A stretch of 64,000 bases of DNA, taken from assembly GCA_963783945.1 (NCBI GenBank), contig CAWAPS010000019.1, forward strand, positions 1,054,001-1,118,000, in the 5' to 3' direction. Every line of letters begins with the position of its first letter. Within the stretch, counting starts at the first letter, position 1. Below, one piece after another: positions 53,172-62,764 of this stretch. Position numbers and translations under genes: made by a program. This stretch comes from CAWAPS01 sp963783945 (GTDB lineage Bacteria; Actinomycetota; Acidimicrobiia; Acidimicrobiales; Palsa-688). The notes under the pieces are model-generated. The model saw nothing but the letters and a program-made list of their open reading frames with translations. It was not told where the DNA came from and did not search any database.

Positions 53172-54017
53172 ATGAGTTCAAAAGCGGTGCCAGAGCCTGA
53201 GCATCGAGCCAGATGGGGACCAGTTACCGGGGTGGCCTTTGTGGTCCTGCTGGTGGTGAGCTTCCTCATCACAAGCCCGCCGGATACAAACAAGACACCG
53301 GCCTACATCCTGGCCTGGTACAACGTCAAGAGTCATCAGACCCACCTGAAGGTCTCTCTGTTGCTGGCCGACATCGCCATAGTGTTCGGGATCTTCTGGT
53401 TCGGCTACCTACGGGATCGATGGGGTCGTACTGACCTGGGAGCCAGGTTGTCCCCGATCATGTTGGTGGGAGCCGGGATATTCGCCACCGGAGGGTTGAT
53501 CTTCTCTGGGGCCGAAATAGCTCTGTTCGATGAACCCAAGAAGATGCTCCCGGCAACGGCCCAGACCCTGAACTTTCTCCAGTCCGACATCGGGGCCGCA
53601 GCCGTTGTCATCGGGGTGTCGATCCTGATGTGGGCGGCAGGGTTCATCATCCTCAAGACCAGGATCCTGCCGGTGTGGCTGGCCTGGGTCAGTTTCGTGC
53701 TGGCGGTGGTGGCCCTAGCTGGTCCTGCCGGGTTCTTCGCCTTCATGGCTATGGGCATCTGGATCCTCGTCGTGGCCTTCATGATGTGGCGCCACGAGGA
53801 GTCACTGCCAGCACCGGGGTCTGTGGTTAGGGGTGACATGAGCGATCCTTGCAGACAACCACCGGTAAGTCCTACCGTTCCCGTCCAACCCAAACGAGGT
53901 GGGCTACTGGGGGGAGCATCCGTTCAGGGGGACGTTCGAGTTCACGACGGGCTTATCCCCTCGCGACGCGCCCCCGGTTTCTTCTGTCCACGACTTTGGA
54001 AGGGGGACTGGTTATGA
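53172..54017 (+). CDS. Conserved membrane protein, about six transmembrane segments
   Basis: This 281-residue protein has hydrophobic segments near residues 18-33, 60-78, 92-112, 136-156, 164-182 and 185-205, with a FWFGYLRDRWGR loop. The last ~65 residues are polar, without structure signals, and may be read-through past an older end. The family is unknown to me. It has a strong ribosome site (gggaggggataggag). Confidence 0.68.
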   Translation: MSSKAVPEPEHRARWGPVTGVAFVVLLVVSFLITSPPDTNKTPAYILAWYNVKSHQTHLKVSLLLADIAIVFGIFWFGYLRDRWGRTDLGARLSPIMLVGAGIFATGGLIFSGAEIALFDEPKKMLPATAQTLNFLQSDIGAAAVVIGVSILMWAAGFIILKTRILPVWLAWVSFVLAVVALAGPAGFFAFMAMGIWILVVAFMMWRHEESLPAPGSVVRGDMSDPCRQPPVSPTVPVQPKRGGLLGGASVQGDVRVHDGLIPSRRAPGFFCPRLWKGDWL

Positions 54018-54117
54018 AGTCACGCAGGATTGTGCTTGGGGCTGTTTACCGCATCGCAACCCGCGACGGGCTAGCGGCGCCAGGTGTCTCATCGACAGCG
54101 AGCGAAAGGCTGGTGGG

Positions 54118-56835
54118 ATGAACTCGATTATTCTCCGCCGCGGGTTCGGAGCTACCTTGTCGGCTCTCGTCGTGGCACTCCTCGTGGCGGGTGTAACCGG
54201 TGCGTCGCCGGCAGGCGCGACAGATCCGATCCCGACACCGTTCACCTGTGCGGTGTCGACTGATTTCTATCTCGTCGGCAGCCCTGCGCCTCCGGCTCTC
54301 TTCTCCTCGATAGAGACCTCGGGAGGGCCGCACTTCGGGAGGCCCGTTTCCCTTTCCGGGACGACGTTCGCCTTGAACGCGCTTGGGTTCGATCCGGGCG
54401 ACCACTTCCTCTACGCGATCGCGCAGAACTCCACCTTCGACCTGATGAAGATCGACAGCACCGGCCAGGTCACCGACGTGGGGGCCACGAACCTTCCTGG
54501 CGGCGGCTCGATCGATTACGCCGCCGGCGGATTCGATGCGCAAGGGCGACTCTGGGTCGTGGGTGAGGGTGCGCCGTCGAACATGGTCGCCCAGTCGATC
54601 GACCCGGCGCACCCGACGGCGTTCACGACCCTGCATCTGAGCGCACAGATTCCGGCGATCGACTGGACCTACGACCAGGGCTTCATGTGGGGCCTCAACG
54701 GACCAGAACTCTTCCAGGTCGACCTCACGACCGGCCAGGTCACCACGCACACCGTCGACGCTGTGCCCGAGGAGTCCTACAACGCGGCGTGGACGTATGC
54801 CAACGGTGATCTGGGCTTCCAGGAAACGGATGGGGAGACAGCCGTTCGCATCACCGGCGTACCCGGCGGTCCGTTTGCGGCGACGACGACGACCGACACA
54901 GTCGCCTCCTCTACCGCCGACGGCACGAGCTGCGCCGCGTCGGTTTCGGTGGGCTCGACTCTCCCGGACGCGACCTTCGGCAGCGCGTACTCGAACCAGC
55001 TGAGCATCAGCGGCGGAACTTCGCCGTACACCGTGACACAGACGGGCGGGACGCTTCCGACCGGACTCGCGCTCGCCTCGGACGGCACGCTCAGCGGCAC
55101 CCCGACAGCGGCGGGCACCTTCACCTTCCAGGTGCAGGCGACGGACAGCAACGGCGTGACGAGCACCGAAGAGGTCACCGTGGACGTCCAGACGGCGCCG
55201 TTGCAGATCACCGCCTCCGACGGCTCAATGACCTACGGGGGAACACCGCCCGCGATCACAGCCTCGTACTCGGGGTTCGTGAACGGAGATACCGCCTCGT
55301 CGCTGACAACCGCCCCGACGTGCTCCACGACCGCCAGCCCGTCCTCCCCGGTGGGCGATTACCCGAGCTCGTGTACGGGCGCGGCCGACCCGAACTACGA
55401 CATCAGCTACGTCGATGGCACCGTTCACGTCGGCGCGGCGGCGTTGCAGATCACCGCCTCCGACGGCTCAAGGACCTACGGGGGAACACCGCCCGCGATC
55501 ACAGCCTCGTACTCGGGGTTCGTGAACGGAGATACCGCCTCGTCGCTGACAACCGCCCCGACGTGCTCCACGACCGCCAGCCCGTCCTCCCCGGTGGGCG
55601 ATTACCCGAGCTCGTGCACGGGCGCGGCCGACCCGAACTACGACATCAGCTACGTCGATGGCACCGTTCACATCGGCGCGGCGGCATTGCAGATCACCGC
55701 CTCCGACGGCTCAATGACCTACGGGGGAACACCGCCCGCGATCACAGCCTCGTACTCGGGGTTCGTGAACGGTGATACCGCCTCGTCGCTGACAACCGCC
55801 CCGACGTGCTCCACGACCGCGACCTCCTCTTCCCCGGTCGGGACGTACCCGAGCTCATGTACGGGCGCGGTCGACCCGAACTACACATCAGCTACGTCGA
55901 GTGGCACCGTTGGCGTGGATCCGGCGGCGTTGCAGATCACGCCGTCGAGTCCCTCCATGACCTACGGCGGGACAGTGCCAACGATCACGGCCTCGTACTC
56001 GGGGTTCGTGAACGGTGACACAGCCTCGTCGCTGACAACCGCCCCGACGTGCTCCACGACCGCGACCTCGTCGTCCCCGGTCGGGACGTACCCGAGCTCA
56101 TGTACGGGCGCGGTCGACCCGAACTACACGATCAGCTACACGGGCGGCACGGTGGCGGTGAATCCGGTGCCGTTGCAGATCACGGCGTCGAGTCCCTCCA
56201 TGACCTACGGCGGGACAGTGCCAACGATCACGGCCTCGTACTCGGGGTTCGTGAACGGTGACACAGCCTCGTCGCTGACAACCGCCCCGACGTGCTCCAC
56301 GACCGCGACGTCAGCCTCGCCGGTCGGGACGTACCCGAGCACCTGCATCGGTGCGGTGGACGCGAACTACACCATCAGCTACGTGAACGGCACGGTGACC
56401 GTCAGCAGCAGGTCGTGTCCGCAGGTCAAGAACAACGGCGGGCAGAACCTGCAGGGCGCCAACCTCGACGATTGCAACCTCACGGGCTACAACATGAGCG
56501 GCGACAACCTCCGAGGTGCGAGCCTCAAAGGCGCGATCCTGCAGAACGCGAATCTAAAAGGCGCGAACCTGCAGAACGCCAACCTGACGGGAGCGAACCT
56601 AAGAGGCGCGAACCTCGCGGGCGCCAACATGTCGCCGGCCAACCTGACCGGTGCCGACCTGACGAGCGCGAACCTCGCCGGGTCGAACCTGTCCAACGCC
56701 ACCCTGACGAACGCGATTCTGACCGGTGCGACGACAAGCGGGGCAAACATCTCGGGGATCATCTGGTCGAACACGACCTGTCCCGACGGCACGAACAGCG
56801 CCGCCCACGGCGGGACCTGCCTCGGCCACCTGTAA
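54118..56835 (+). CDS. Secreted stalk protein: propeller, Ig-like, five MBG repeats, pentapeptide repeats
   Basis: This 905-residue protein has a signal peptide (LSALVVALLVAGVTGASPAG). Residues ~40-270 form a propeller-like domain (DUF6923 type). A putative Ig domain follows (~275-360, LPTGLALASDGTLSGTPTA). Five 81-residue MBG-type repeats span 362-766, each starting LQITAS. The rest is a pentapeptide-repeat helix (NLKGANLQNANLTGANLRGA). The layout resembles a surface stalk carrying a rod-like tip. Function is unknown. ATG at 54118 has only a weak SD (ctggtggg). Confidence 0.82.
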   Translation: MNSIILRRGFGATLSALVVALLVAGVTGASPAGATDPIPTPFTCAVSTDFYLVGSPAPPALFSSIETSGGPHFGRPVSLSGTTFALNALGFDPGDHFLYAIAQNSTFDLMKIDSTGQVTDVGATNLPGGGSIDYAAGGFDAQGRLWVVGEGAPSNMVAQSIDPAHPTAFTTLHLSAQIPAIDWTYDQGFMWGLNGPELFQVDLTTGQVTTHTVDAVPEESYNAAWTYANGDLGFQETDGETAVRITGVPGGPFAATTTTDTVASSTADGTSCAASVSVGSTLPDATFGSAYSNQLSISGGTSPYTVTQTGGTLPTGLALASDGTLSGTPTAAGTFTFQVQATDSNGVTSTEEVTVDVQTAPLQITASDGSMTYGGTPPAITASYSGFVNGDTASSLTTAPTCSTTASPSSPVGDYPSSCTGAADPNYDISYVDGTVHVGAAALQITASDGSRTYGGTPPAITASYSGFVNGDTASSLTTAPTCSTTASPSSPVGDYPSSCTGAADPNYDISYVDGTVHIGAAALQITASDGSMTYGGTPPAITASYSGFVNGDTASSLTTAPTCSTTATSSSPVGTYPSSCTGAVDPNYTSATSSGTVGVDPAALQITPSSPSMTYGGTVPTITASYSGFVNGDTASSLTTAPTCSTTATSSSPVGTYPSSCTGAVDPNYTISYTGGTVAVNPVPLQITASSPSMTYGGTVPTITASYSGFVNGDTASSLTTAPTCSTTATSASPVGTYPSTCIGAVDANYTISYVNGTVTVSSRSCPQVKNNGGQNLQGANLDDCNLTGYNMSGDNLRGASLKGAILQNANLKGANLQNANLTGANLRGANLAGANMSPANLTGADLTSANLAGSNLSNATLTNAILTGATTSGANISGIIWSNTTCPDGTNSAAHGGTCLGHL
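55201..56415 (+). repeat. Five tandem 243-bp repeats coding MBG domains
   Basis: Units start at 55201, 55444, 55687, 55930 and 56173, exactly 243 bp apart. Units 1 and 2 are nearly identical at DNA level, as are 4 and 5. The unit length equals 81 codons, so expansion keeps the frame. The near identity implies recent duplication or ongoing gene conversion. Confidence 0.92.
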
Positions 56836-57256
56836 CTGAAAGAGCGCCCTCTCACTCCATCACGCACCGAAGCTACGCAGCATTCTCGTGGGCGATGACC
56901 GGCTCGCGATCGTCGACTTTTGGCTGGCCACGGTGCGCGACCCGGGCGCGAAACGGTCTGCCGCCGGGTGTCCCCACGAGTAGGGCGCTATGACGGAACG
57001 GAGCTCTGACATGAACGCCCCGTCCTGAAACCGTCCTCGCTGCCGGTCGGGCACCGGTGGAGACGCCCGCATCCTAGTCAGGGCCGTTTCAGTCGGACCT
57101 GACCGAAAGCGCTGCGCCCACGGTCGCTTGGCGGGTGCGGGTAGTTGCTTCCGGGCTTCGAACGGTGGGGCGCTCCTTGGCGCAGCCTAGTTCCATGCGA
57201 GAAACGGCTGAAGGCGTCTGCGCACGGCCGCGTGGCCGCCCGGTTCGTGGCAGACG
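56836..57256. other. Gene-free stretch
   Basis: Downstream of the stalk gene, with no recognised gene. The right edge probably holds the eroded start of the aldo/keto reductase remnant. Confidence 0.35.
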
Positions 57257-57367
57257 TATGAGCGGATCTCGCGCGAGCAAGGTTTGAAGGTGATGCTGGC
57301 GGCGAAGGAGTGCGGCGTCACGCTCCTCGACGACGCGCGCCACTACGACGGGGATTTGCTGTGGTGA
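57257..57367 (+). pseudogene. Aldo/keto reductase scrap
   Basis: The frame TYERISREQGLKVMLAAKEC then GVTLLDDARHYDGDLLW to TGA at 57367 resembles the early 'G..llD.A..Y' strand-helix of aldo/keto reductases, including the Asp/Tyr active-site region. Everything else is missing. Confidence 0.45.
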
Positions 57368-57551
57368 GCCCACCCGGCTTCGCCGGCACCGGACTGTGCC
57401 AAGCAGCGCAGCGACCCCAGCAGAGGAGCGACGCTTCGAGGTCCGCCGGTGTGTCTGTAACACCGATCGGCCGTCAAAGATGTGGAGAAGGGCATCCGAG
57501 GTGGGTATTGCCCGCGAGCCTCGTGGGGATGGCGGAAGCACGGCCGCCGGG

Positions 57552-59912
57552 TCATAGCAGTTCGCTGGTGCTGTGGCGGGCGACTAGGGCTGCGACCTGG
57601 GCGCGGGTGGTGCAGTGGAGTTTCGTCAGGATGTGACCGACGTGGGTGTCCACTGTGCGTTCGGCGATGAAGAGCTGCTGGGCTATGTGGCGATTGGTCA
57701 GGCCTTGGGCGATCAACTCGGCTACTTCGAGTTCTCGCCTGCTCAGAGCAAGGAGCCGGGGAGAGGCGCCAGTATTGCCGGTATCCCCCGCGGTGACCGT
57801 GGGGTATGGGATGGGCCATAGTGCCTCGGCGATGTCCCCACCACGACCGGCTGCCCGGCCCGTGTTCCGTCCCTGCGTGAACCGCGCGGTGCCGAGTTCC
57901 TTCTCACAGGCGGCCGCCACCACCACCGCACCCTGTTGCTGGTAGGGGAACAGTTCAGCGCCGGTGCGTTCGCAGAGACCCTCGGTCAACCCGACGAGTA
58001 ACGCGCAGCGTTCCCAGTGGCCTCGGGCCGCCTCGGCGGCCGCCAGCAGGTTCGACGCGTACAGCAGTCCCCAGTTATCGGGCAGCGTTTGGAAGCCACG
58101 GATGGCCTCGGTGAGTGATTCGACGGCTTCATCGGGAGCGGCTTGCTGGACGAAACAGTCGCCGAGGACGGTCAGCCCGTAGGCGACGCCCCGAAGGTCT
58201 CCCGCCTCTTCGAACACTGCGACGCTTGACTCGAGCAGGCGGACGGCCCGTTCGAGGTCGCCGAGGACGGAGGCACCGAATCCCCACAGGTACTGGGCGA
58301 AGCCCTGATGCCACCGGCTGCCGCACCGCTGGGCCACTTCGAGACCACGGGCGAATGCCTCTTCGGCGCCGATCACATCGCCCTCAATTATGCGGGCATT
58401 GCCCAAATGGGTCCAGGCTCGCGCCAGTCCCTGGAGGTTCTCGACGTGCTCGTAGGCCTGAACACTCTCCTCGAACAGCCTCGTGGCCCTCGGGTGGTTG
58501 CCCGAGACAGCTGTGATCACCCCCAGCCCGTTGAGGGCCTCGGCTCGGGCCGCTGTGGTCTCTCGGGCCCGATCGAGGGCGTCGCTGAGCCAGTCGACTG
58601 CCTCTGTGAGGCGCCCGCGGATGTGCCAGAACTCCCACAACCCGGCGGACATGGCCAACCCGAGCCCGGCCCTGCTGGGGTGCTGGTCACACCAGACTCG
58701 GGCGGCCCGAATGTTGGCATCCTCCCGCTCTAAGAGACGGGCCCAGCCGGCCTGATCAGGGCCGCGCAGACGCGGTCCTGATCCGGCAGCCAACTGGGCG
58801 AAGTGTTCGGCGTGGCGGCGGCTGAACTGGTCGTGCTCCCCGGAATCGACCAACCGCTGGCCCGCGAAGACCCTGATCGTCTCCAGCAGTCGGTAGCGGC
58901 TGTCCGGTCCGGACTGATCGACGTCCACCAAGGACTTGTCCACTAGCTGGGCTATCACGCCCGCCACCTGGGTGTCGGCGATCGGCGGGCTGCCGACCAC
59001 CGCCTCGGCGGCGTCCAAGGACCAGCCGCCGGCGAACACCGCGACCCGCCGGAACAGCGCCTGTTCGACGTCGTCGAGCAGCTGATAGCTCCACTCGACC
59101 GAGGCCTGCAGGGTTTGGTGGCGGGCGGGGCCGGAACCCCCCGCGGCGAGAAGGTCAAAACGGCCGGAGATGCGCTGGGCGATTTCGGGCAGGCTCAACG
59201 CCGACATCCGGGCGGCGGCCAACTCCAAGGCCAAGGGGATGCCGTCGAGGCGATAGCAGATCTGGGTGACGGGGGCCACGTCGTCGGGCGTCATCACAAA
59301 TCCGGGGCGGGCGGAGCGAGCCCGATCCAAAAACAGCGCCACTGCCTCGTAATCCTGAATGTCCTCCACGTTGGTGGGGCGGTCCGGCCAGGGAAACGAC
59401 AGAGAAGGCACCCGCCAGGTGATCTCACCGGGCACCCCCAGACTCTCCCGGCTGGTGATCAGCACCGCAACCGAGCCGCAACGCGACAACAGGAACGAGA
59501 CCAAAGCGGCACAGCCGACCTTCAGATGCTCGCAGTTGTCCAACACCACCAGTCGACGTTGCGCCCGCAGCCGGGCGACCAGGCGGTCCTCAATGGTCGT
59601 ATCCCCCCACTCCTCCAGATCCAACGACCGGGCCAGGGTGGCCGGCAGCGACGCCGCCTCTCGGACCGGGGCCAGGTCGACCAGGTCGACACCATCGTCG
59701 AAACCGGCGGCCGCGCCGGCCGCCACCTCCACTGCCAGGCGGGTCTTGCCCACCCCGCCCGCTCCGACCAGGGTCACCAGGCGGTTTGTGGCCACCAGCT
59801 CGGCCACGTCGGCCCGTTCCTGGCGGCGGCCGATGAACCCGCTCAGAGGAAGCGGAAGCCTCTCCGGCCATCGGGCCGGGACGCCTTCAGTGGGCAAGCC
59901 CTGCGATGTCAT
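57552..59912 (-). CDS. LuxR-family regulator with NB-ARC-type ATPase and TPR-like domain
   Basis: This 786-residue regulator has the P-loop GAGGVGKT (~47-54), Walker B RLVVLDNCEH and the ALELAAARMSALSL sensor region, forming an AAA/NB-ARC-like ATPase in residues ~30-320. TPR-like helices span ~400-640. A C-terminal LuxR helix-turn-helix (~715-775) has LSRRELEVAELIAQGLTNRH and ERTVDTHVGHILTKL. Such proteins switch on genes after a ligand drives ATP-dependent assembly. The ATG at 59912 starts the conserved part; the frame is open 30 codons further up. Confidence 0.88.
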   Translation of the reverse strand: MTSQGLPTEGVPARWPERLPLPLSGFIGRRQERADVAELVATNRLVTLVGAGGVGKTRLAVEVAAGAAAGFDDGVDLVDLAPVREAASLPATLARSLDLEEWGDTTIEDRLVARLRAQRRLVVLDNCEHLKVGCAALVSFLLSRCGSVAVLITSRESLGVPGEITWRVPSLSFPWPDRPTNVEDIQDYEAVALFLDRARSARPGFVMTPDDVAPVTQICYRLDGIPLALELAAARMSALSLPEIAQRISGRFDLLAAGGSGPARHQTLQASVEWSYQLLDDVEQALFRRVAVFAGGWSLDAAEAVVGSPPIADTQVAGVIAQLVDKSLVDVDQSGPDSRYRLLETIRVFAGQRLVDSGEHDQFSRRHAEHFAQLAAGSGPRLRGPDQAGWARLLEREDANIRAARVWCDQHPSRAGLGLAMSAGLWEFWHIRGRLTEAVDWLSDALDRARETTAARAEALNGLGVITAVSGNHPRATRLFEESVQAYEHVENLQGLARAWTHLGNARIIEGDVIGAEEAFARGLEVAQRCGSRWHQGFAQYLWGFGASVLGDLERAVRLLESSVAVFEEAGDLRGVAYGLTVLGDCFVQQAAPDEAVESLTEAIRGFQTLPDNWGLLYASNLLAAAEAARGHWERCALLVGLTEGLCERTGAELFPYQQQGAVVVAAACEKELGTARFTQGRNTGRAAGRGGDIAEALWPIPYPTVTAGDTGNTGASPRLLALSRRELEVAELIAQGLTNRHIAQQLFIAERTVDTHVGHILTKLHCTTRAQVAALVARHSTSELL

Positions 59913-60457
59913 CGCACGCCCCCCTTTCTCGACCCCAAGCACAACGACTGAGGACACGATACCCAACCCGTTAACAAAGCCGCTAACGCCGCATCGCCGC
60001 ACCGTGGTGCCGGAGTCCTGAGGAGCACATCACATATCCGGAAATACGCCTTTCACCGATGCGGATCCGCCACCCAGTTCGGCCCTTAACCACGTCCGAC
60101 GCTGATTCGGCTCGGACCGCGACGTCATTATCGACCGATCCTGGAATTCAGCTTCCCCCTCGACGAGCGAGTTAGTCGCCGTCGACGACGGAGGAAGTCG
60201 GGCTGACCACTCCTCCAAAAGCCGGGGCCCGGCGGTGGCGGACGATCTGAGCGCGTTGAACGGCCTGGTCCAACTGGCGTTCGTGAACCAGGGCGTCCTC
60301 GGGCGTATCGCTCCAGTCGAAACGTGGTGTCCATTCGATGGCCTTGGCGCGCACAGAGGCCGCGGCCGCCCGGGCGCAGGTGCAGGAAACGCCTCTTCGA
60401 ACAGGCTAAAGATCAGTCCAGCCTGGTCGAGCTATTGCCCGCTGGATGTGCGGTCGA
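59913..60457. other. Gene-free stretch with shared 25-base motif
   Basis: It contains the motif copy at 60038-60062. A minus frame at 60172-60354 reads AIEWTPRFDWSDTPEDALVH, which looks protein-like but is unassigned. No promoter is convincing. Confidence 0.35.
60038..60062. repeat. 25-base motif shared with 52451-52475
   Basis: The second copy of the motif described at 52451. It lies ~125 bases upstream of the LuxR regulator start. Confidence 0.4.
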
Positions 60458-61576
60458 TCAGTCGGTGACCAGGTCACCAAGACCGAAGAACTCGACGAAC
60501 AGATCTATGTTTAGGTGACTGCCTTTGATATCAGCGACTGCCTCTCGGCCGACAATGTGGTCGGCGCCGGGAAACTGGCCTGCCCCACCTGAAGGACCCA
60601 TCGGAATCAAGATTCCTGTCCCTGCCCGTTTGTACTCGGCGAGCTCAGAGCGTCCATCTGCCAGAGCCTTGATGTTGTTGACGATGATCTCTGCTTGGCT
60701 GAGGGCGAAACCGGCGATGTTAACGTCGGCTGTCGATACATCGCCTAAGGCGAAAATGTTACGGTGGCCTGTTACCTGCAGCGAGGGCGACACTTCGACA
60801 TACCCGTCGGGACGGCGCGCCGGCGCCAGAGCTTCACCGAGGTACTCACTGTTGGGGGTGATACCGAAACAGCGGAACCAGATGTCAGCGGTGACCTCGC
60901 CACCGTCCTGACTTATGACAGTGAATGTAGCCAGCTCACCGGGATCGGTCGGAGGTAGAGCCGGCAACCCGCTACCGAGACGGATCTCGACTCCGAGTGC
61001 TTCGAGCTGATGACGTAACTCGGTTCTGAGCTCGTCACTGTACGGGCCAGTCAGTAGCTCGTTTGCCCCGTCGAGCAGGATGACCGACTTGTCGGTCCAT
61101 CTGTGGCCGATCTCTCCGGCCAGTTCGATACCGACGGGGCCGGCCCCGACTAGCAGTATCCGCTTCGCTCGAGCGAGGGACTGATGGCCGGCGAGGACCT
61201 TCTCCCGAGTGCGGTCGCTGTCCACGAGGTCGGTCTTGGCAGGAAAGGGATAGTTCGAACCACTGGCCAGGACTATGTAGTCGGCGGTTATCTCTTCACC
61301 CGAGCTGGTCACGACCCGACCGGAATCTACCAGGACGGCACGATCTCGGACGACGCGTCCATGAGTAAGCAGCTTGTGGTACGGGAAGAAGATTTTCGAC
61401 AGCCACGAGGGGTTGACGAAGGCGCGGAGGGCGGCCACGTTATACATGAACGCGTCCTTGGGTTCTACCAGTACCACGTAGCTCGAACCGTCGAGGGCCT
61501 TTGCGACCGCTGTTCCGGCGAAGCCTCCACCGACCACAACGACCGTCGGGCGATAGCCTTGGTTGGTCACGCTCAT
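60458..61576 (-). CDS. NDH-2/AIFM2-like FAD-dependent NAD(P)H oxidoreductase
   Basis: This 372-residue flavoprotein has an N-terminal FAD loop VVVGGGFAGTAVA, a second Rossmann motif LLVGAGPVGIELAG for NAD(P)H, and the FAD-contact FALGDVSTADV. The family includes type II NADH dehydrogenases and AIF/FSP1-like quinone reductases, which pass electrons from NAD(P)H to quinone at the membrane. It lacks an evident transmembrane segment. An MBL-fold gene on the same strand lies 71 bases upstream. Confidence 0.88.
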   Translation of the reverse strand: MSVTNQGYRPTVVVVGGGFAGTAVAKALDGSSYVVLVEPKDAFMYNVAALRAFVNPSWLSKIFFPYHKLLTHGRVVRDRAVLVDSGRVVTSSGEEITADYIVLASGSNYPFPAKTDLVDSDRTREKVLAGHQSLARAKRILLVGAGPVGIELAGEIGHRWTDKSVILLDGANELLTGPYSDELRTELRHQLEALGVEIRLGSGLPALPPTDPGELATFTVISQDGGEVTADIWFRCFGITPNSEYLGEALAPARRPDGYVEVSPSLQVTGHRNIFALGDVSTADVNIAGFALSQAEIIVNNIKALADGRSELAEYKRAGTGILIPMGPSGGAGQFPGADHIVGREAVADIKGSHLNIDLFVEFFGLGDLVTD

Positions 61577-61647
61577 TGCCCATCCGGCTTCGTAGACATC
61601 ATAAGACGACGTTAGGGGCCCTTAAGATGAAGAAATGTCGTGGCTAG

Positions 61648-62460
61648 TTACCCGGCCATGGATTGCAACAGCACATCCAGGAGATTGGGTGGCAGCTCAG
61701 GGACTTGTGACGGGGCGCCCGCCAGCTTGCGGGTACGCTCGAAAATGTCGGTGATCTGATTTCCGCGCAGTACCGGAGCGTGAGCGCTCAGCCATGTCGT
61801 CACAGGCAATGAAGCAGTCTCCTTGAGGAGGGTGTCGAACCGGGCGGGATCGACCAGCGGTAGCCAGGGCGTATGGCCCTGATTGAGCATGGCGAAGGTG
61901 GCCTCGAAGAAGTCCGGCGGAACGTCTCCGGCTTCCAATGTTTCGCCGGGGACGCCGACGAAAAAGGCGTCGGCTCCCCACATGACGCCCGATTTGGTGT
62001 CGAAGATACCTCGGGTGGTGGGGGAGTCATAGAGGGGCGGATGGACGAACTGGAGCGTCCGGTCCGGTAGCTGCATGGCCTCGGTGTCACCGATCCAGAC
62101 GCTGCGGTCGAGCGGGAAGGAGACACTGCCGAGGAGTCGGGTCGCGATCGAAAGAGAGCTGACGAGCTTGGCATTGGGGCAGAGCTCGAGGATGGCCGAG
62201 GCATTGCCGATGTGGTCGTGGTCAGCATGGCTCAGAATCACCCAACGAAGGTCATTCGGTTCGAGAACGCTGAAGACGGACTTCAGCCAGTCTTCGCGAG
62301 CGCCCACGCACCCGGTATCGATGAGGACCGGCTCCACGCCGCGGATGACCATGGTGTGGATGGGAAGGATCGAAGGTGGCCACTTGTCGAGGAAGGTCGG
62401 GATCAGGTACGTGTCCTGGGTGACCTCGTAAGGTGCCGTTACTGAGAGCTTGTTTAGCAT
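61648..62460 (-). CDS. MBL-fold metallo-hydrolase
   Basis: This 270-residue metallo-beta-lactamase-fold protein has the metal motif LSHADHDHIGN (HxHxDH type), VLIDTGC before it, the bridging Asp in VMWGADAFF and SAHAPVLRG with a late His. Relatives act as thioesterases, lactonases or flavodiiron-like partners. ATG at 62460 has aaagga upstream; an ATG 13 codons earlier is possible. It may form an operon with the downstream flavoprotein. Confidence 0.87.
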   Translation of the reverse strand: MLNKLSVTAPYEVTQDTYLIPTFLDKWPPSILPIHTMVIRGVEPVLIDTGCVGAREDWLKSVFSVLEPNDLRWVILSHADHDHIGNASAILELCPNAKLVSSLSIATRLLGSVSFPLDRSVWIGDTEAMQLPDRTLQFVHPPLYDSPTTRGIFDTKSGVMWGADAFFVGVPGETLEAGDVPPDFFEATFAMLNQGHTPWLPLVDPARFDTLLKETASLPVTTWLSAHAPVLRGNQITDIFERTRKLAGAPSQVPELPPNLLDVLLQSMAG

Positions 62461-62662
62461 TGGTCGTCCTTTGTCCTGCCGAGCAGGCTCTGTGTCCACT
62501 ATTCAGGGATCGGTAGAGCGATGCTTAACACAAGACCCCGGCAGGAGCAAGTGCCCCCAACCGGTCTTCGGCTATTGGGCGAAGGAAGGTCGGCGTCGTG
62601 ACCAAGGTTTGATTTCCGTTGTCACGCCGAGGTTGCGTGATGTTAAGCGGCTCTCCGGTGTT

Positions 62663-62764
62663 TTAGGAGGGTGTGATCATTGGGAATAGCAACCAGTCGG
62701 GGTGTCCGGCGTAGAGGAGTATGCGGATTCTGTAGTGGCGGAAGTTGGTGAAGTCGATCGCCAG
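62663..62764 (-). pseudogene. ISL3-family transposase C-terminal scrap
   Basis: The frame AIDFTNFRHYRIRILLYAGH then PDWLLFPMITPS to a stop at 62663 resembles the end of ISL3-family transposases ('F.n..nYr.R.Ll.aG'). Only ~33 codons survive. Confidence 0.5.

Noticed and set aside
55320..56993. Long plus-strand open frames inside the MBG repeats
   Set aside because: They are the +1/+2 shadows of the repeated unit and repeat with the same 243-bp period, so their openness is copied and not selected.
59115..59951. 278-codon open frame on the plus strand
   Set aside because: Antisense to the ATPase domain of the LuxR regulator, with Gln/Arg/His-rich random composition.
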